From the NCBI GenBank assembly GCA_026388865.1, contig JAPLIX010000223.1, forward strand, positions 1-5,983: 5,983 nucleotides of DNA. The letters run 5' to 3'. Origin of the DNA: Pseudomonadota bacterium. GTDB taxonomy: Bacteria > Desulfobacterota > WTBG01 > CAIYCZ01. Position numbers and translations under genes: made by a program. Below, in pieces: positions 3,939-5,983 of the stretch (position 1 is the first letter of the stretch; each line of letters begins with the position of its first letter). The notes beneath the pieces are model-generated. The model searched no databases, was not told the DNA's origin, and worked only from the letters and a program-made list of their open reading frames with translations.

Positions 3939-5983
3939 TTATTTTTCCGTTTTTTCGGTTTTTTCTGCCGCAATTATTTTTTCACTTAAATGGGCCGGAA
4001 CTTCGTCGTAATGATCAAATTCCATGGTGAACATTCCCCTGCCGCTGGTGATCGAGGTGAGGTCTGTCGCATAGCGGAGCATTTCAGCCAGCGGCGCCGT
4101 TGCCTTGACCACCTGACCGCCCACGCCCTGATCCATACCAAGCACCCGTCCCCTTCTGCTGTTCATGTCGCCGATAATATCACCGGTCATTTCCTCCGGA
4201 ACGGTAACTTCAACATTCATAACCGGCTCAAGCAGAATGGGATGGCATTCCATAAAGCCCTTCTTAAACCCCATGGAGGCAGCTATTTTAAAAGCCATAT
4301 CAGATGAATCAACTTCATGGTAGGACCCGTCAACGACAGAAACTTTAATGTCAACAACCGGATACCCTGCCAGCACGCCCTCATGCATTGTCTCAGCAAC
4401 GCCCTTCTCAACGGATGGTATATAATTTCTTGGTATGGACCCGCCCACTATCTTATCAGCAAATTCGAAGCCGGCGCCGTGGGGCAGCGGCTCTATTTCA
4501 AGCCAGGCATCGCCATACTGGCCCCGCCCGCCGGACTGCTTTTTATACTTGCCCTGTATTCTGGTTTTTCCTTTGATCGTCTCCTTGTAGGGAATTTTCG
4601 GGATGTCGGTTTCCACTTCAACGCCGAATTTTCTTTTTAATTTTTCAATCGTGGCATCCAGATGTATCTGCCCCATGCCGGAGAGAATAAATTCATGGGT
4701 CTGTTCTTCCCGTTGAATGGTGAGCGAAGGGTCTTCTTCTATAAGCCGAGCGAGCGCATTGCTCATTTTATCTTCGTCACCGCGGCTTTTGGGAGCAAGT
4801 GAATATGAAATGACCGGGCTGGGAAATTTAATCTTATCGAAAGACAGTTCATTCTTTTCATCACAGAAAGTGTCACCGGTTGTTGTCTCCCTGAGTTTTG
4901 CCAGGGCTACAATATCTCCGGTTATAGCGCTTTCTGTCGGCCTCTGCCCCTTTCCTTCCAACTGCAGAATCTGCCCTATCTTTTCCTTAACCTTTTTGGT
5001 TGCATTATACACCGTGCTGTCAGCATTCAGGGTCCCCGCAAAAACTCTGAAAATAGTAAGCTTTCCTGCGTATGGATCTGCAATGGTTTTAAATACAAAA
5101 GCAGCAAGGGGGGCGGCTTCTTTCGGCTCTAACTTCTTTTTTTCTTTTGTCTTGGAATCTAAAACCTCTAACGCTCCTCTATCCAGGGGAGATGGCAGAT
5201 ATTCTACCACTGCATCCATTATTGTCTTAATGCCAATATTGCTCAGCGCTGATCCGCACAGCACCGGAATGAGGGTCTGATTTAAAATGCCCTTTTTGAT
5301 GCCGGTGCTTATTTCCTCCGGCGAGAGTTCCTGTCCGTCTAAAAATTTTTCCAGCAGTTCTTCATGTGCTTCAGCAACATCTTCAATCATTTTCTGGCGC
5401 TGGGCAGCAGCCTGCTCCCTGCAGTCATCGGGAATCTCGCTGTCTTTAAAATCTCCCGACTCATCATCAGCAAAAACAAAACCTTTCATTTTAACCAGGT
5501 CAACAATGCCTTTAAAATCGGCTTCCCTGCCGATAGGGATTTGCAGTGCCAGCGGATTTATTTTGAGTTTGTTTTTGATATTATCCAGGGTCGCATAAAA
5601 ATCTGAATTTTCCCTATCGAGTCTATGGATCACAATCAGGCGCGGCAACTTAAACTCATTCAGGTAGTGCCATACCTTTTCAGTTATCACCTGAACGCCC
5701 GAGGTTGCTTCAATAACAAGTATCGAACCATCAGCCGCCTGAAGGCTGTTGTGCGTATCTGCAATAAAGTTTGCATCCCCTGGTGTATCAATTATATTAA
5801 CCATGCACTTTTTCCAGTTAACGTGATGAAAAGCGCTGTTAATAGTTAATTGTCGTGCTTTTTCTTCCGGGTCAAAGTCCAGTACCGAGTCTCCGTTATC
5901 AACCCTGCCGAGACGATCGGTGGCTTTTCCGTTATAGAGGAAGGTTTCTGCTAACGAGGTTTTTCCTGATTTGCCGTGGCCAA
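3939..5983 (-). CDS. fusA: Elongation factor G paralog, N-terminus cut by the window edge
   Basis: The visible part is 680 residues, open to the right edge; numbering here starts at the first whole codon (5981). It begins in the P-loop GHGKSGKTSL (1-10), so only a short N-terminal stretch is missing. An internal ATG at 5804 is not the start. EF-G is the translational GTPase that drives tRNA-mRNA translocation and, with RRF, ribosome recycling. Domain order is complete: G domain (1 to about 265, with G5-like CGSAL at 242-246), domain II (about 290-375), III (about 385-460), IV (about 465-580, with tip GSYHEVDSS at 552-560 keeping His555) and V (582-665), then a Lys/Glu/Thr-rich tail. The GQYGDAW and PSPLD segments and overall form suit a second, FusA2-like EF-G. 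Odd points: switch II is DTPGDANF, with Asp69 in place of the catalytic His, and the NKxD motif is HRLD (119-122). Guanine binding and GTP hydrolysis may be altered. A Lys-rich stretch (277-287) precedes domain II. It leads the minus-strand cluster. Confidence 0.93.
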   Translation of the reverse strand, partial: GHGKSGKTSLAETFLYNGKATDRLGRVDNGDSVLDFDPEEKARQLTINSAFHHVNWKKCMVNIIDTPGDANFIADTHNSLQAADGSILVIEATSGVQVITEKVWHYLNEFKLPRLIVIHRLDRENSDFYATLDNIKNKLKINPLALQIPIGREADFKGIVDLVKMKGFVFADDESGDFKDSEIPDDCREQAAAQRQKMIEDVAEAHEELLEKFLDGQELSPEEISTGIKKGILNQTLIPVLCGSALSNIGIKTIMDAVVEYLPSPLDRGALEVLDSKTKEKKKLEPKEAAPLAAFVFKTIADPYAGKLTIFRVFAGTLNADSTVYNATKKVKEKIGQILQLEGKGQRPTESAITGDIVALAKLRETTTGDTFCDEKNELSFDKIKFPSPVISYSLAPKSRGDEDKMSNALARLIEEDPSLTIQREEQTHEFILSGMGQIHLDATIEKLKRKFGVEVETDIPKIPYKETIKGKTRIQGKYKKQSGGRGQYGDAWLEIEPLPHGAGFEFADKIVGGSIPRNYIPSVEKGVAETMHEGVLAGYPVVDIKVSVVDGSYHEVDSSDMAFKIAASMGFKKGFMECHPILLEPVMNVEVTVPEEMTGDIIGDMNSRRGRVLGMDQGVGGQVVKATAPLAEMLRYATDLTSITSGRGMFTMEFDHYDEVPAHLSEKIIAAEKTEKTEK

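Noticed and set aside
3939..3970. Runs of A on the minus strand at the end of the EF-G gene, resembling a slippery frameshift site
   Set aside because: The A-runs encode a repeated Glu-Lys-Thr tail, the A6-C heptamers are not in the zero-frame phase needed for -1 slippage, and the stop codon follows at once with no downstream extension of interest.
4717..5280. A 187-residue plus-strand reading frame opposite the EF-G gene
   Set aside because: It is the Ser-rich mirror of EF-G coding sequence, with no family features.
5802..5804. ATG at 5804 as the start of the EF-G gene
   Set aside because: The frame continues upstream to the window edge and encodes the P-loop GHGKSGKT and a switch I-like segment, so this Met is internal.

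Overview
This window is an ordinary-looking piece of bacterial chromosome with two convergent gene clusters and no phage, transposase, CRISPR array, tRNA or rRNA. Base composition is moderate (close to half G+C by eye). The gene families point to an anaerobic bacterium of the deltaproteobacterial type (Desulfobacterota or a neighbour such as the Nitrospirota). The pointers are a UPF0280/COG2122 protein of the kind found in anaerobes, an EF-G paralog with a DTPGD switch II, and a small helical-repeat protein that I recall mainly from Geobacter-like and related genomes. That assignment is an inference from gene content, not a placement.

Plus strand, 1-2888: the tail of an unidentified upstream gene (2-61) is followed after 11 bases by a UPF0280 family, ApbE-like protein (73-798). 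A 187-base spacer then holds a nested inverted repeat (851-918) and a short degenerate repeat (925-958). After it come a HIT family nucleotide hydrolase or transferase (986-1480, GTG start with a clear ribosome binding site), the 16S rRNA dimethyladenosine transferase RsmA (1541-2404), and a Mut7-C RNase-domain protein with a zinc ribbon (2412-2888). RsmA and the Mut7-C protein are only 7 bases apart and are probably cotranscribed.

Minus strand, 5983-2898: an elongation factor G paralog enters from the right edge, missing only its extreme N-terminus (5983-3939). It is followed after 17 bases by a 169-residue helical-repeat protein of unknown function (3921-3412), and after 25 more bases by a MogA/MoaB family molybdenum cofactor protein (3386-2898). 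The tight spacing suggests one operon. The two clusters meet tail to tail with 9 bases between stop codons and no visible terminator.

How the genes fit together: RsmA, EF-G and perhaps the Mut7-C protein belong to ribosome maturation, translation and RNA handling. UPF0280 is linked in the literature to homocysteine and sulfur assimilation in anaerobes, and MogA/MoaB to molybdopterin. I see no new multi-gene system. The points most worth a second look are changed signature residues: an EF-G whose switch II histidine is Asp and whose NKxD motif reads HRLD, and a Mut7-C protein that has lost the acidic residue of its LTRD motif. The inverted-repeat element in the 799-985 spacer is also notable.
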